Shown: positions 7,017 through 15,763, counted from the stretch's first letter. The stretch is DNA of 32,993 nucleotides from Microbacterium aurantiacum (GCF_002872075.1 NZ_PGGU01000025.1:1-32993), one strand, 5' to 3'. Made by a program: numbers and translations. The notes: generated by a model from the sequence alone, not told the origin.

Positions 7017-8468
7017 ATGGCACGCGCGACGATCATCGGCTCGGGACCGAACGGCCTCTCGGCAGCCGTGACGCTCGCCCGGGCCGGCTACCAGGTGCGG
7101 GTCCTCGAAGCGGCGCCGATCATCGGCGGCGGTGTGAGCAGCGCTCAGTCCACGCTCCCCGGCTTCGTGCACGACATCGGATCGGCGGTGCACCCCGGGG
7201 CGTACGACTCGCCGTTCTTCCGCGCCTTCGGCCTCGGCGAACGACTCGACTGGATCGTCCCCGAAGCGGCGTACGCCCATCCGCTCGACGGCGGGCGAGC
7301 CGCGATCGCCTGGCACGACCTCGAACGCACGGCCGACGCCCTGGGACCGGATGCGAAGCGGTGGCGAGCGCTGTTGCGCCCGTTGAGTTCGCACATCGAC
7401 GGCGTGCTCGATTTCACGGGCGGGTCGCTGCTGCGGGTGCCGCGGCATCCGATCACAGCCGTCCGCTTCGCGCTGCGGATGCTGGACCAGGGAACTCCTC
7501 TGGCCAAGCATGCCTTCCGCACCGAGGAGGCAGCCGCACTGATCTCCGGAGTCGTCGCACACGCCAACACCGCGCTCCCCTCCCTGACATCCGCCGCCGC
7601 CGGCCTGCTGCTCGCCGCCCTCGCCCACGCGGGCGGCTGGGCGTATCCACGGGGCGGAGCCCAGACGATCGCCGACGCGCTCCGCGCCGACCTCGAAGCC
7701 CACGGCGGAGCGATCGAGACAGGAACCCGCATCCGGGATCTCGCTTCCCTCGACTGGGGAGACCCCGAGCAGGGCGACCTGCTGCTGCTGAACGGGTCGC
7801 CGCGGCTGGCGCTGACCCTGCCCCGCATCCCTTCGCACTACGCACGCGCACTGCGTCAGTATCGGTACGGCGCGGCGGCGGCGAAGGTCGACTTCGCTCT
7901 CGACGGTCCTGTTCCGTGGGAGCACCCGGAGGTCGCGCTCGCACCCACCGTGCACGTGGGCGGCACCCGCGCCGAGGTGTGGGCCAGTGAGAACGCAGTC
8001 GCACGCGGACGCATCTCCGAACGGCCGTACGTGCTGGCGGTGCAGCCGTCGGGGCTCGACGCCACGCGGGCGCCGGAGGGCAAGGCGGTCCTGTGGGCGT
8101 ACATGCACGTCCCCGCGGACTCCGACTTCGACCCCACCGAGGCGATCACGCGTCAGATCGAACGCTTCGCACCCGGATTCCGCGATCGCATCCTCGCCAG
8201 TCACGCCGTCCGTGCATCCGAGCGCGAGGCGATCAACCCCGCGGCGATCGGCGGCGACATCTTCGGAGGCGCGTTCACGCTGTTGCAGGCGGTGCGCCGC
8301 CCCTCGCTGTCGCCCGCTCCCTGGCGCACGCCGATGCGCGGCGTGTATCTCGCCTCCGCATCCACCCCACCAGGTCCCGGCGTGAACGGCATGGCCGGCT
8401 GGCACGCGGCGCGCACGGCGCTGGCGGATGCCGACCGCGCCGTCACCCTCGACGACCTCTTCGCCTGA
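7017..8468 (+). CDS. FAD-dependent oxidoreductase, phytoene-desaturase-like
   Basis: A 483-residue flavoprotein of the CrtI / PYROXD2-like amine-oxidase group. The N-terminal dinucleotide-binding motif is G8-x-G10-xx-G13 in IIGSGPNGLSAAVTLARAG, ending with E31 that binds the ribose of FAD. The C-terminal FAD segment GVYLASASTPPGPGVNGMAG (about 445-464) matches the conserved end of the family. There are no neighbouring carotenoid genes (no crtB, crtE), so a role in carotenoid synthesis is doubtful and the substrate is unknown. Downstream, a DNA ligase gene starts 37 bp later on the same strand and may share transcripts. Confidence 0.85.
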   Translation: MARATIIGSGPNGLSAAVTLARAGYQVRVLEAAPIIGGGVSSAQSTLPGFVHDIGSAVHPGAYDSPFFRAFGLGERLDWIVPEAAYAHPLDGGRAAIAWHDLERTADALGPDAKRWRALLRPLSSHIDGVLDFTGGSLLRVPRHPITAVRFALRMLDQGTPLAKHAFRTEEAAALISGVVAHANTALPSLTSAAAGLLLAALAHAGGWAYPRGGAQTIADALRADLEAHGGAIETGTRIRDLASLDWGDPEQGDLLLLNGSPRLALTLPRIPSHYARALRQYRYGAAAAKVDFALDGPVPWEHPEVALAPTVHVGGTRAEVWASENAVARGRISERPYVLAVQPSGLDATRAPEGKAVLWAYMHVPADSDFDPTEAITRQIERFAPGFRDRILASHAVRASEREAINPAAIGGDIFGGAFTLLQAVRRPSLSPAPWRTPMRGVYLASASTPPGPGVNGMAGWHAARTALADADRAVTLDDLFA

Positions 8469-8505
8469 CCTATCGCTGACCGCGCAGTCGGTCCAGGATG
8501 GAGCC

Positions 8506-9549
8506 ATGCGCTACGTGATCCCCGCCCCGATGCTCGCGAAGGCGGCCGCGGCCGTTCCGGACCCGGCGAAGACCACTGGAGGCCTGCTGTTCGAGCCGAA
8601 ATGGGACGGCTTCCGCGGGATCCTCGCGTGGGACGGCGATTCGGTCGAGATCGGCTCCCGCGGCGCGAAACCCCTCACCCGCTACTTCCCCGAGCTCGTC
8701 GACGCGGCCCTCCGGCTGCTGCCGGGCCCATGCCTCCTCGACGGCGAGATCGTGGTCGCCACCGGCGAGGGCGGAGCGCAGCGACTGGACTGGGAGGCGC
8801 TGAGCCAGCGCATCCACCCCGCCGCCTCGCGCGTGACCCGGCTCGCGGCAGAGACCCCGGCGATGTTCGTCGCTTTCGATCTGCTCGCCGAGGGCGACGA
8901 CGATCTGCTGGACACGCCGTTCCATGAGCGGAGGGCACGCCTCGAGAAGCTCTTCGACGGCGTCGACCACCCGTTCCATCTGACCCGCACCACGCGGGAT
9001 CGCGATGCGGCTGTCCGCTGGCTCGCCGAGTTCGAGGGCGCCGGACTCGACGGCGTCGTCGCCAAGCCGCTCGACCAGCCGTACGCCCCCGGCAAGCGGA
9101 CTCTCGTCAAGATCAAGCACGCCCGCACCGCCGACGTGGTGGCGCTCGGCTACCGCATCCACAAGTCGGGATCGGGCGTGGGGTCGCTCCTGGTGGGCCT
9201 CTACGACGCCGACGGTGTGCTGCGTCAGGTCGGCGGCGTGGCGGCGTGGAGCGACAAGCGACGCCAGGAGCTCGTCACCGAGCTCGCGCCCCTGGTCGAG
9301 CGCGACGAATCGGGAGAGGCGGTCACCGGCGAAGGCGAGCGCTCCCGGTTCAGCGGGGCGAAGGACGTCTCGTTCGTGCGCCTGCGCCCGGAGCGGGTGC
9401 TCGAGGTGCGCTACGACCAGCTCGAGGGAGCGCGGTTCCGGCACACCGTGCAGTTCGAACGCTGGCGCCCCGACCGCGAAGCGCGATCGTGCACCTACGA
9501 CCAGCTCGACACGGTCGCCGGCTACGACCTCGCCGATGTGCTGGCCTGA
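8506..9549 (+). CDS. ligC: ATP-dependent DNA ligase, LigC type
   Basis: A 347-residue stand-alone ATP-dependent DNA ligase. The AMP-accepting lysine is K32 in the motif EPKWDGFRG (30-38). Further nucleotidyltransferase motifs follow: LLDGEIVVA, GLDGVVAKPLD and KIKHARTADVVALG, then an OB-fold domain. Size and order match the LigC ligases of mycobacteria, which act in end joining and in short-patch repair of ribonucleotide or oxidised-base gaps. The ATG at 8506 gives the standard start; CAGGAT-GGAGCC precedes it, which offers both a leaderless-type hexamer and a GGAG. Its last 28 bp overlap the convergent marR gene. A partner polymerase lies 1.5 kb away; no Ku gene is in the window. Confidence 0.92.
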   Translation: MRYVIPAPMLAKAAAAVPDPAKTTGGLLFEPKWDGFRGILAWDGDSVEIGSRGAKPLTRYFPELVDAALRLLPGPCLLDGEIVVATGEGGAQRLDWEALSQRIHPAASRVTRLAAETPAMFVAFDLLAEGDDDLLDTPFHERRARLEKLFDGVDHPFHLTRTTRDRDAAVRWLAEFEGAGLDGVVAKPLDQPYAPGKRTLVKIKHARTADVVALGYRIHKSGSGVGSLLVGLYDADGVLRQVGGVAAWSDKRRQELVTELAPLVERDESGEAVTGEGERSRFSGAKDVSFVRLRPERVLEVRYDQLEGARFRHTVQFERWRPDREARSCTYDQLDTVAGYDLADVLA

Positions 9550-9968
9550 CCCAGCGCCTTGCGCAGCAGCGCCGTCAACTGGTCCTGCTCCTCGGCGGTG
9601 AGTCGCCCGACGGCCGTGCGAGCGAACGTGAAGGTCTCCTCGAAACGGCGGTTGAGCTCCTCTCCGCGCGCGGTTCGCGCCACCAGCCGGGCTCGGCGAT
9701 CATCAGGATGCGGTTCGCGGATCACGAGACCCAAGGCCTCGAGGCGACCGACGATCTGAGTCATGTTGGATGCATCGCAGCCGAGCTCGGCGGCGAGTGT
9801 GCCCATGCCGCGACGCTCCCCGACGCGTCCGAGTACGCAGGCCTGGGCCGCGCTCAGCGAATGCTCCGCAGCCGCGATTCCATAGGCACGGTCGTACACA
9901 TCGACCAGGTCGAACAGAACCGATTCCGCATCCGACGACGTCGAGGTGGGTCCGCTCGGAAGTGCCAT
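9522..9968 (-). CDS. MarR family transcriptional regulator
   Basis: A 148-residue winged-helix regulator. The recognition helix region is at about 55-80 (MGTLAAELGCDASNMTQIVG) and the wing is REPHPDDRRARLVART (84-99). Cys44 and Cys64 could make it thiol-sensitive, as in some MarR proteins, but this is speculation. It diverges from a quinone-oxidoreductase-like gene across 84 bp holding two matching operators. It has a leaderless-type start: TACGCT, 6 bases, ATG. Its 3' end overlaps ligC by 28 bp in the convergent direction. Confidence 0.9.
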   Translation of the reverse strand: MALPSGPTSTSSDAESVLFDLVDVYDRAYGIAAAEHSLSAAQACVLGRVGERRGMGTLAAELGCDASNMTQIVGRLEALGLVIREPHPDDRRARLVARTARGEELNRRFEETFTFARTAVGRLTAEEQDQLTALLRKALGQASTSARS

Positions 9969-9974
9969 CGCCTC

Positions 9975-10003
9975 AGCGTAGACAAAATGATTGATGCAAT
10001 CAA
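9975..10003 (-). promoter_or_regulatory. marR promoter overlapping operator 1
   Basis: On the minus strand TTGATT (10003-9998) and TACGCT (9980-9975) form -35 and -10 boxes with a 17-bp spacer, and the ATG (9968) follows 6 bases later. The -35 is one half of the inverted repeat TTGAT-GCA-ATCAA (9991-10003). On the plus strand the same repeat offers TTGATG (9991-9996), 17 bp before TTCACT (10014-10019), as a possible promoter for the divergent oxidoreductase. One bound dimer would therefore cover the -35 boxes of both genes. Confidence 0.6.
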
Positions 10004-10022
10004 ACATCTGTGTTTCACTGAT

Positions 10023-10039
10023 GCTTGATCCGATCAAGC
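10023..10039. promoter_or_regulatory. MarR operator 2
   Basis: GCTTGAT-CCG-ATCAAGC is a perfect 7-3-7 inverted repeat. Its core TTGAT-NNN-ATCAA is the same as in operator 1, with centres 34 bp apart. It lies 14 bp before the oxidoreductase start codon, where binding would block transcription start or translation. Confidence 0.65.
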
Positions 10040-10052
10040 AGATGAGGAACTG

Positions 10053-11051
10053 ATGACCGACGAACAGGTGACCGGCCGCCCCACGATGAGGGCCGTCGTC
10101 CTCGACCGCTTCGGCGAGTCGGAGGAACTGAAGACGCGAATGCTCCCGGTCCCGGAGGTCGGTGACGACGACGTCCTGATCCGCGTGCACGTCGCCGGGG
10201 TCGGGTCCTGGGATGCCGCCGAGCGCCGCGGGGACTTCGACGGCGTCTTCGGAACTCCCACCGTCTTCCCCTACGTGCTCGGCTGGGACGCGGCCGGCAC
10301 GGTCGCTTCCGTGGGGCGCGACGTCACGCGGTTCCGCGTCGGCGACCGCGTCTACGCCGCGACGACCCCGCTCCCCCGTGGCGGCTTCTACGCCGAGTAC
10401 GGGGTTGTCGCGGCTGAGCACGTCGCTCCCCTGCCTGAGCGGATGCCGTTCACGCAGGCCGGCGCGATGGCATGGGACGCGCTGACCGCACTGAGCGGCC
10501 TCGACCTTCTCGACCTGGAACCGGGCGACGCCCTCATGGTGTTCGGCGCCAGCGGCGGCATCGGCCACCTCGCCCTTCAGCTGGCACGGCATCGCGGACT
10601 CCGGGTGCTGGCCGTGGCATCCGGCGACGACGGCGTCGACCTCGCCCGGCGCCTCGGCGCCGACGCCGTCGTCGACGGCCGAAGGGACGATGTGCTGGCC
10701 GCGGCAACCGAGTTCGCACCCGGCGGTCTGGACGGGGCGCTGGTCACCGTCGGCGGCGAAACCGCCGAACGAGCCCTCCGGGCGGTCAAAGACTCGGGGC
10801 GCATCGCCTGGCCGCACGGCGTCCACCCGCTGCCATCGGACGCGCTGCGACAGAAGGTCTCCTTCTACGACGGCGACCGGAGCAGGTCCGCCGCCGAACG
10901 CCTGAACGCGATCATCGACTCGAGCGACTTCGAGGTTCACATCGCCCGGACCTTCGCGCTGGACGACGCACCGAGCGCTCACCGGGCTCTGGGCGATCAC
11001 TACGTCGGGAAGCTGGCCCTCCGAGTCGCGCCGGACGACCGTCGAGAGTGA
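10053..11051 (+). CDS. Zinc-independent MDR-family quinone oxidoreductase (NADPH-dependent)
   Basis: A 332-residue medium-chain dehydrogenase/reductase. The GroES-like catalytic domain begins MRAVVLDRFGESEELKTR (from residue 12) and includes VLGWDAAGTVASVGRDVTRF. The NADP(H)-binding Rossmann domain starts at VFGASGGIGHLALQLA (163-178), with the AxxGxxG form typical of quinone oxidoreductases. The protein has no cysteine, so the zinc ligands of alcohol dehydrogenases are missing. GAGGAA precedes the ATG. It is very likely repressed by the divergent MarR protein and induced by quinones or other electrophiles; the inducer is an inference. Confidence 0.88.
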   Translation: MTDEQVTGRPTMRAVVLDRFGESEELKTRMLPVPEVGDDDVLIRVHVAGVGSWDAAERRGDFDGVFGTPTVFPYVLGWDAAGTVASVGRDVTRFRVGDRVYAATTPLPRGGFYAEYGVVAAEHVAPLPERMPFTQAGAMAWDALTALSGLDLLDLEPGDALMVFGASGGIGHLALQLARHRGLRVLAVASGDDGVDLARRLGADAVVDGRRDDVLAAATEFAPGGLDGALVTVGGETAERALRAVKDSGRIAWPHGVHPLPSDALRQKVSFYDGDRSRSAAERLNAIIDSSDFEVHIARTFALDDAPSAHRALGDHYVGKLALRVAPDDRRE

Positions 11052-12104
11052 TCAGCCGTCGGACCTGGAGCCGTCCTCGTCCCAGTTCGCGGCGACCTTC
11101 TTGCTCGGCTGCACCCGCGGCGGCTCCCCCGGCATCTTCGGGAACTCCGGCGGGAACGGCAGTTCGCCGAGACCGTCGGACTTGTCGCGCTCCCACCATT
11201 CCAGCAGCACGTCGATCCGGCCCGGATCGTCCTGCATGTGCGCCCACGGATCCCCGACCTCGGAGAGCCGCTTCGGGATGCTGCGCACGGTGAACTGCAG
11301 CGGGTCCAAGCCGTCCAGCTCGTCCCAGGCCACCGGCGTCGACACGGTCGCGCCGGGCAGCGCGCGCGGACTGTAGGCGCCGGCCATCGTCCGATCGCGG
11401 TTGGCCTGGTTGAAGTCGACGAAGATCCTCTCGCCGCGTTCCTCCTTCCACCAGTTCATCGTCACCTGGTCCGGCATCCGTCGCTCCAGCTCGCGGCCGG
11501 CGGCGATGACCGCGTGACGCACGACCAGGAACTCGTGCACCGGTTCGATGGGCGCGAACACATGCAGGCCGCGGTTGCCGCTGGTCTTGATGAAGGCCGT
11601 CAGGCCGGCTTCGTCCAGCACCTCCCGGAGAGCGTGCGCGGCGACGATGGCGTCCGCGAAATCGGTCCCCGGTTGCGGGTCCAGATCGATCCGCAGCTCG
11701 ATCGGGTTGTCGGCATCCGCAGCCAGAGACGCCCAGGGGTGGAAGACCACGGTGTTCATCTGCACGGCCCAGACGATGGCCGACGGCCGCGTCAGGACGA
11801 TCTGCGGATGCTGCCGCCCGCTGTTGTACGTCACCATGACGTCGTCGACGTAGTCGGGCGTTCCCTTCGGCGGGTTCTTCGAGAAGAATCCCTCACTGCC
11901 TATGCCGTCACGGAAGCGCTCCAGCGACACCGGCCGGTGCCCGTTCGCCGCGAGGAACGGCTCCGCCACGAGCTGCGCGTACTCGGCGAGTTCCGCCTTG
12001 GTGATCCCGGGCTCGGGCCACACCTCGCGGTTCGGACTGGAGAGCGCGACCTCGCGTTCTCCGTCAGGGTCGGCGACGGTCAGGGTCACTCGTTCGGAGG
12101 CCAT
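11052..12104 (-). CDS. LigD-type polymerase/primase domain protein (PolDom)
   Basis: A 350-residue stand-alone member of the archaeo-eukaryotic primase family found as the polymerase part of bacterial LigD. The metal-binding aspartates are D140 and D142 in RIDLDPQPG, with a third at D230 in IFVDFNQANRDRTM. The nucleotide-binding SGNRGLHV is at 175-182. Such enzymes fill gaps and prefer ribonucleotides at breaks. The start at 12104 is leaderless type (TAGGGT, 6 bases, ATG). Its stop codon directly abuts the stop of the convergent oxidoreductase gene, with no spacer. Nuclease and ligase domains are absent, so it probably works with the nearby ligC. Confidence 0.9.
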   Translation of the reverse strand: MASERVTLTVADPDGEREVALSSPNREVWPEPGITKAELAEYAQLVAEPFLAANGHRPVSLERFRDGIGSEGFFSKNPPKGTPDYVDDVMVTYNSGRQHPQIVLTRPSAIVWAVQMNTVVFHPWASLAADADNPIELRIDLDPQPGTDFADAIVAAHALREVLDEAGLTAFIKTSGNRGLHVFAPIEPVHEFLVVRHAVIAAGRELERRMPDQVTMNWWKEERGERIFVDFNQANRDRTMAGAYSPRALPGATVSTPVAWDELDGLDPLQFTVRSIPKRLSEVGDPWAHMQDDPGRIDVLLEWWERDKSDGLGELPFPPEFPKMPGEPPRVQPSKKVAANWDEDGSRSDG

Positions 12105-12116
12105 GCTCCGACCCTA
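12105..12116 (-). promoter_or_regulatory. Leaderless-type promoter of the PolDom gene
   Basis: On the minus strand TAGGGT (12116-12111) is followed by 6 bases (CGGAGC) and the ATG at 12104. GGAG inside the spacer is too close to act as a normal ribosome site. Confidence 0.5.
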
Positions 12117-12147
12117 TGACGCGTCAGCCCAGCGGGGAACCCCCGGG

Positions 12148-13269
12148 TCAGTCGCCGAGGTCGACGGCCAGCACCAGAACCGGCGCGAGCGCGTCGCGCT
12201 CGACGACCAGCGAGGGACCTGCGGGGTCGATGATGACGCCGGCCATCTCGGAATGGCTCGTCAGCACCTTCGCCAACTGTTCCGGCCCGAACGGCAGGGG
12301 CCGGTCGCCGCGACCGAGCGCCAGGACCTCGAGGGGATGCGAGAACAGCTGCAGGAACCGCTTGCCGTCCGCCGTCTGCGCCTCGGCGATGCCGACCTGG
12401 CCCGATCCGTTGCCGTCGTTCACGGCCACCCACATGCGCTTCGACGCGAGCGCCTCGCCGGCCTTGACCGCGGAATCGGCCTGCCGAGGGGCCGCCAGGA
12501 TCGTCTTGACCGTCAGATCGGGCTCGGTCTGCTCGAGCGCCTTCTGCAGCAGCTCGGTCGGGAAGACGACACGGTGCGGTGCCGAGGCGTTGTCGACGAT
12601 CAAACCGGTGAACTCGCCGGCCACGACCTGTTGCAGGACCGAGGTGACGGGCTGGGCGACCGCAGACGTCGCCGCCGGGTCCGTCTCCTGCGCGACGGAG
12701 TCGCGGACCGCCGCGGCCGAGCTGAAGGCGAGCATGAACGACCGCTCGCCGTCGCGAGCGACCGCGATCGAGAGCGGCTTGCCCTCGCTGATCTGGGCGC
12801 GGGCATCACCGTGCACGCGCAGGTACAGGTGGCCCTGCAAGGTCTGCCGCAGCACGCCGAGGAGCTGCTCGTTGCTCGCACCCTCGGTGAGCTCCTTCAG
12901 CGCCTCGCGCAACAGGACGTTGTCCTTCATGCCGGCCACGGTCTCGGTCTGCTCGGGCGGCAGCACCGGAGCCAGCGGAAGCCGGCGCTCCATGGGGGCA
13001 GCCGGGACCTGCGGGGCTGCGGGAGTGGAAGCCGGGGCAGACGCCTTCGCCTGCGCGGCATCCGGGTCGGGCAACGAGACCTCGGGACCGGCCTCCGCGC
13101 CGACACCGCGGAAGGCCTGCACGGAGATGCCGATCGACGGGACGACTTCGGCGGCCGCCTCCGGGATCGACGACTCGGCAGGAGCTTTCATCGTGACGTC
13201 GTCGTCAGCGGCGGACTCCGGGGCTGCGGCCGGAGATTCTTCGGTCTTCTTGCGGGAGAAAAGGCCCAT
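12148..13269 (-). CDS. Tandem SseB-domain protein
   Basis: A 373-residue protein. Residues 1-110 are a low-complexity Ala/Pro/Glu region starting MGLFSRKK, and include SIGISVQAFRGVGA, which recurs in actinobacterial relatives. Two SseB-like domains follow, at about 118-245 (LREALKELTEG...VVFPTELLQKAL) and about 250-365 (VKTILAAPRQ...VVERDALAPV). SseB domains are named after enhanced serine sensitivity in E. coli; their biochemical role is poorly known, so none is assigned. The start is leaderless type (TAGGCT, 7 bases, ATG). It lies 28 bp after pcrA on the same strand and also appears to have its own promoter. Confidence 0.8.
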   Translation of the reverse strand: MGLFSRKKTEESPAAAPESAADDDVTMKAPAESSIPEAAAEVVPSIGISVQAFRGVGAEAGPEVSLPDPDAAQAKASAPASTPAAPQVPAAPMERRLPLAPVLPPEQTETVAGMKDNVLLREALKELTEGASNEQLLGVLRQTLQGHLYLRVHGDARAQISEGKPLSIAVARDGERSFMLAFSSAAAVRDSVAQETDPAATSAVAQPVTSVLQQVVAGEFTGLIVDNASAPHRVVFPTELLQKALEQTEPDLTVKTILAAPRQADSAVKAGEALASKRMWVAVNDGNGSGQVGIAEAQTADGKRFLQLFSHPLEVLALGRGDRPLPFGPEQLAKVLTSHSEMAGVIIDPAGPSLVVERDALAPVLVLAVDLGD

Positions 13270-13282
13270 ATCTGCCAGCCTA
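13270..13282 (-). promoter_or_regulatory. Leaderless-type promoter of the SseB-domain gene
   Basis: On the minus strand TAGGCT (13282-13277) lies 7 bases before the ATG at 13269, in the short gap after pcrA. No ribosome-binding sequence is seen. Confidence 0.5.
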
Positions 13283-13297
13283 ACCCTCGATCCGGGC

Positions 13298-15763
13298 CTA
13301 GATCTTCTCGATCGGGGCGACCTTGATGAGCAGCTTCTTCTGCCCGGCGGTGTCGAATCGCACGTGGGCGATGCGCTTCGCGCCTTCGCCGGTCACGGCA
13401 TCCACCCGGCCCTCGCCGAAGTCGGAGTGGCGGATGCGGTCGCCTGCGGTGAGTTCGAGATCGCCGTTGTCGCGCATCTTCGCCGTCACCCGGTTCGGGA
13501 ACTTGTCCATCGCCGTGGAGAGCGGCTTGAGGGAGTCGCCGCCGGAGAGGGGCTTGACGCCGAAGCGGTCTCCGGAACCGGACGAGCCGAACCCGCCGCC
13601 GGGCCGTCGGGCGTTCAGCGCCCGGGACTGCGTGCCGCCGCGGGAGTTCACGTCTCCTGGCGACTGCCGCCAGTCCACGAGGCCGGCCGGGATCTCCTGC
13701 AGGAAGCGGCTCGGCATCGCGACCGTGACCTCGCCGAACTGCGCGCGGGTCATGGCGAGCGAGAGGTGCAGGCGCTTGCGAGCCCTGGTGATGCCGACGT
13801 AGAACAGCCGGCGCTCCTCCTGCGGGCCGCCCGGCTCCCCCGCCGAGATCCGGTGCGGGATCAGATCCTCCTCGACTCCGGTGACGAACACCGCGTCGTA
13901 CTCGAGGCCCTTGGCGGTGTGCATCGTCATCAGCGACACCGAACCGGATTCGTCATCGAGATCGTCGGCATCGCTGACCAGGGCGACCTCGGTGAGGAAG
14001 TCGACGATCGTGCCGTCGGGATTGTTACGGGCGAAGTCCCTGGCGACGGCGACGAACTCGTCGAGGTTCTCGACCCGCGCCTCGTCCTGCGGGTCGCGGC
14101 TCTTGCGCAGCGCGTCGAGGTAGCCGCTCTTCGTGAGAAGCAGGCTGAGGCCGTCGGCGACCGTCGTCGGCGCCGGCACCTCACCGGTCGCCGGCAGCAT
14201 GATCGCGGTCGCCTCGGCGAGGACTGCGTCGAGCTGGGCGATCGCGGCCTGGATCTTCGGGCCGAATCCGAGCTGCGCAGACAGCGACAGCGCGTCGCGG
14301 AAGGAGATTCCATGCTCCTCGGCGAATCGGGCGATGGCCGTCTCGGAGACATCGCCGATGCCGCGCTTCGGCTTGTTCAGGATGCGGCGCACCGACATCT
14401 CGTCGGCGGGATTCGCGACGGCCACGAGATAGGCGAGTGCGTCCTTGATCTCGGCGCGGTCGTAGAACTTGGTGCCGCCCATGACCTTGTACGGCACGGC
14501 CGAGCGGATGAAGATCTCCTCGAGCGCACGGGACTGGGAATTCGTGCGGTAGAAGACCGCCATCTCGGAGTACGGCATGCCCGCACGACGCAGCGCCTCG
14601 ATCTCGTCGGCGACGAACTGCGCCTCATCGTGCTGCGAGTAGCCGGTGAAGCCGACGATCTTGTCGCCGTCGCCCTTGTCACTCCAGAGCTTCTTGTCCT
14701 TGCGGTCGAAGTTGTTGCCGATCACGGCGTTCGCGGCCGACAGGATGTTCTGCGTCGAGCGATAGTTCTGCTCCAGCAGAACGACGCGCGCACCGGGGAA
14801 GTCCCGCTCGAACTCGCTGATGTTGCGGATGTCCGCGCCGCGGAAGGCGTAGATGGACTGGTCGGAATCGCCGACCACCGTGAGCGATGCGCCCTCGAGC
14901 TCTGGCGAAGTCTCGGGTTCGAAGATCATCATGCCGTTCGAGGCATATGGATCGGGCGCCTCGCTGGACACCGGCCGGGTCAGCTCGTGGATGAGCGAGT
15001 ACTGGGCGTGGTTGGTGTCCTGGTACTCGTCGACGAGGATGTGCCGGAAGCGGCGCCGGTAGGTGTTCGCCACCTCGGGGAACGCGCGGAACAGGTAGAC
15101 GGTCTGCCCGATGAGGTCGTCGAAGTCGAAGGCATTCGCCTTCTGCAGCTGCCGCTGATAGTCGGCGAAGAGCTCGACGAAGATCCGCTCCGCCGGGTCT
15201 GACATGTTGGCCTGGCGGGCGTAGGAATCGGCATCCGACAGCTCGTTCTTGAGTTTCGAGATGCGCGACTGCACGGATGCCGGAGTCAGGCCATACGCGT
15301 CGGCCTCATGCTCCTTGACCAGTCGCTTGAGCAGGGCGCGGGAGTCACCGGAGTCGTAGATGGTGAACGACTTGGTGAAGCCGAACTGCTCGGCCTCGCG
15401 ACGGAGGATCCGCACGCAGGCGGAGTGGAAGGTCGAGATCCACATGCCACGGGATGCCTCGCCGACGAGTGCGCCGACGCGCTCGCGCATCTCGCCTGCG
15501 GCCTTGTTCGTGAACGTGATCGCGAGGATCTGGCTCGGCCATGCCTCACGGGCCCGCAGCAGCGACGCGATGCGGCGCGTCAGCACGCTGGTCTTTCCCG
15601 ACCCGGCACCCGCCACGATGAGCAGCGCCGGGCCGCGGTACGTCACCGCTTCGAGTTGCTGCGGGTTGAGGCCGGCGAGGAGGTCGTCGGAGGCACCAGC
15701 GGACTCCGAGGACGAGGAGCGTGGGCCGGCGGTGGAGGGGACGATGAGTGGGGCGTCGGTCAT
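13298..15763 (-). CDS. pcrA: ATP-dependent DNA helicase PcrA/UvrD
   Basis: An 821-residue superfamily 1A 3'-5' helicase used in nucleotide excision repair, replication restart and removal of RecA. Motifs in order: Q motif LNPQQLEAV (32-40), Walker A VAGAGSGKTSV (50-60), motif Ia ITFTNKAAGEM, Walker B VDEYQDTNHAQY, VVGDSDQSIYAFRGAD, LEQNYRST, TMHTAKGLEYDAVFVTG and FYVGITRARKRL. The C-terminal ~110 residues form a Gly/Ser-rich linker and the small PcrA tail domain that binds RNA polymerase in related proteins. TAGACT lies 9 bases before the ATG with AAGG between. Length is normal for actinobacterial PcrA. Confidence 0.96.
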   Translation of the reverse strand: MTDAPLIVPSTAGPRSSSSESAGASDDLLAGLNPQQLEAVTYRGPALLIVAGAGSGKTSVLTRRIASLLRAREAWPSQILAITFTNKAAGEMRERVGALVGEASRGMWISTFHSACVRILRREAEQFGFTKSFTIYDSGDSRALLKRLVKEHEADAYGLTPASVQSRISKLKNELSDADSYARQANMSDPAERIFVELFADYQRQLQKANAFDFDDLIGQTVYLFRAFPEVANTYRRRFRHILVDEYQDTNHAQYSLIHELTRPVSSEAPDPYASNGMMIFEPETSPELEGASLTVVGDSDQSIYAFRGADIRNISEFERDFPGARVVLLEQNYRSTQNILSAANAVIGNNFDRKDKKLWSDKGDGDKIVGFTGYSQHDEAQFVADEIEALRRAGMPYSEMAVFYRTNSQSRALEEIFIRSAVPYKVMGGTKFYDRAEIKDALAYLVAVANPADEMSVRRILNKPKRGIGDVSETAIARFAEEHGISFRDALSLSAQLGFGPKIQAAIAQLDAVLAEATAIMLPATGEVPAPTTVADGLSLLLTKSGYLDALRKSRDPQDEARVENLDEFVAVARDFARNNPDGTIVDFLTEVALVSDADDLDDESGSVSLMTMHTAKGLEYDAVFVTGVEEDLIPHRISAGEPGGPQEERRLFYVGITRARKRLHLSLAMTRAQFGEVTVAMPSRFLQEIPAGLVDWRQSPGDVNSRGGTQSRALNARRPGGGFGSSGSGDRFGVKPLSGGDSLKPLSTAMDKFPNRVTAKMRDNGDLELTAGDRIRHSDFGEGRVDAVTGEGAKRIAHVRFDTAGQKKLLIKVAPIEKI

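Noticed and set aside
7017..8468. A carotenoid biosynthesis cluster
   Set aside because: Only one CrtI-like flavoprotein is present, with no phytoene synthase or prenyl synthase nearby; the family includes many non-carotenoid enzymes.
10053..11051. Zinc alcohol dehydrogenase
   Set aside because: The protein has no cysteine at all, so both zinc sites are missing; the AxxGxxG motif fits the quinone oxidoreductase branch.
12116..15202. A 1028-residue plus-strand frame across the SseB-domain and pcrA genes
   Set aside because: It is antisense to PcrA with all its helicase motifs and has no recognisable domain of its own.
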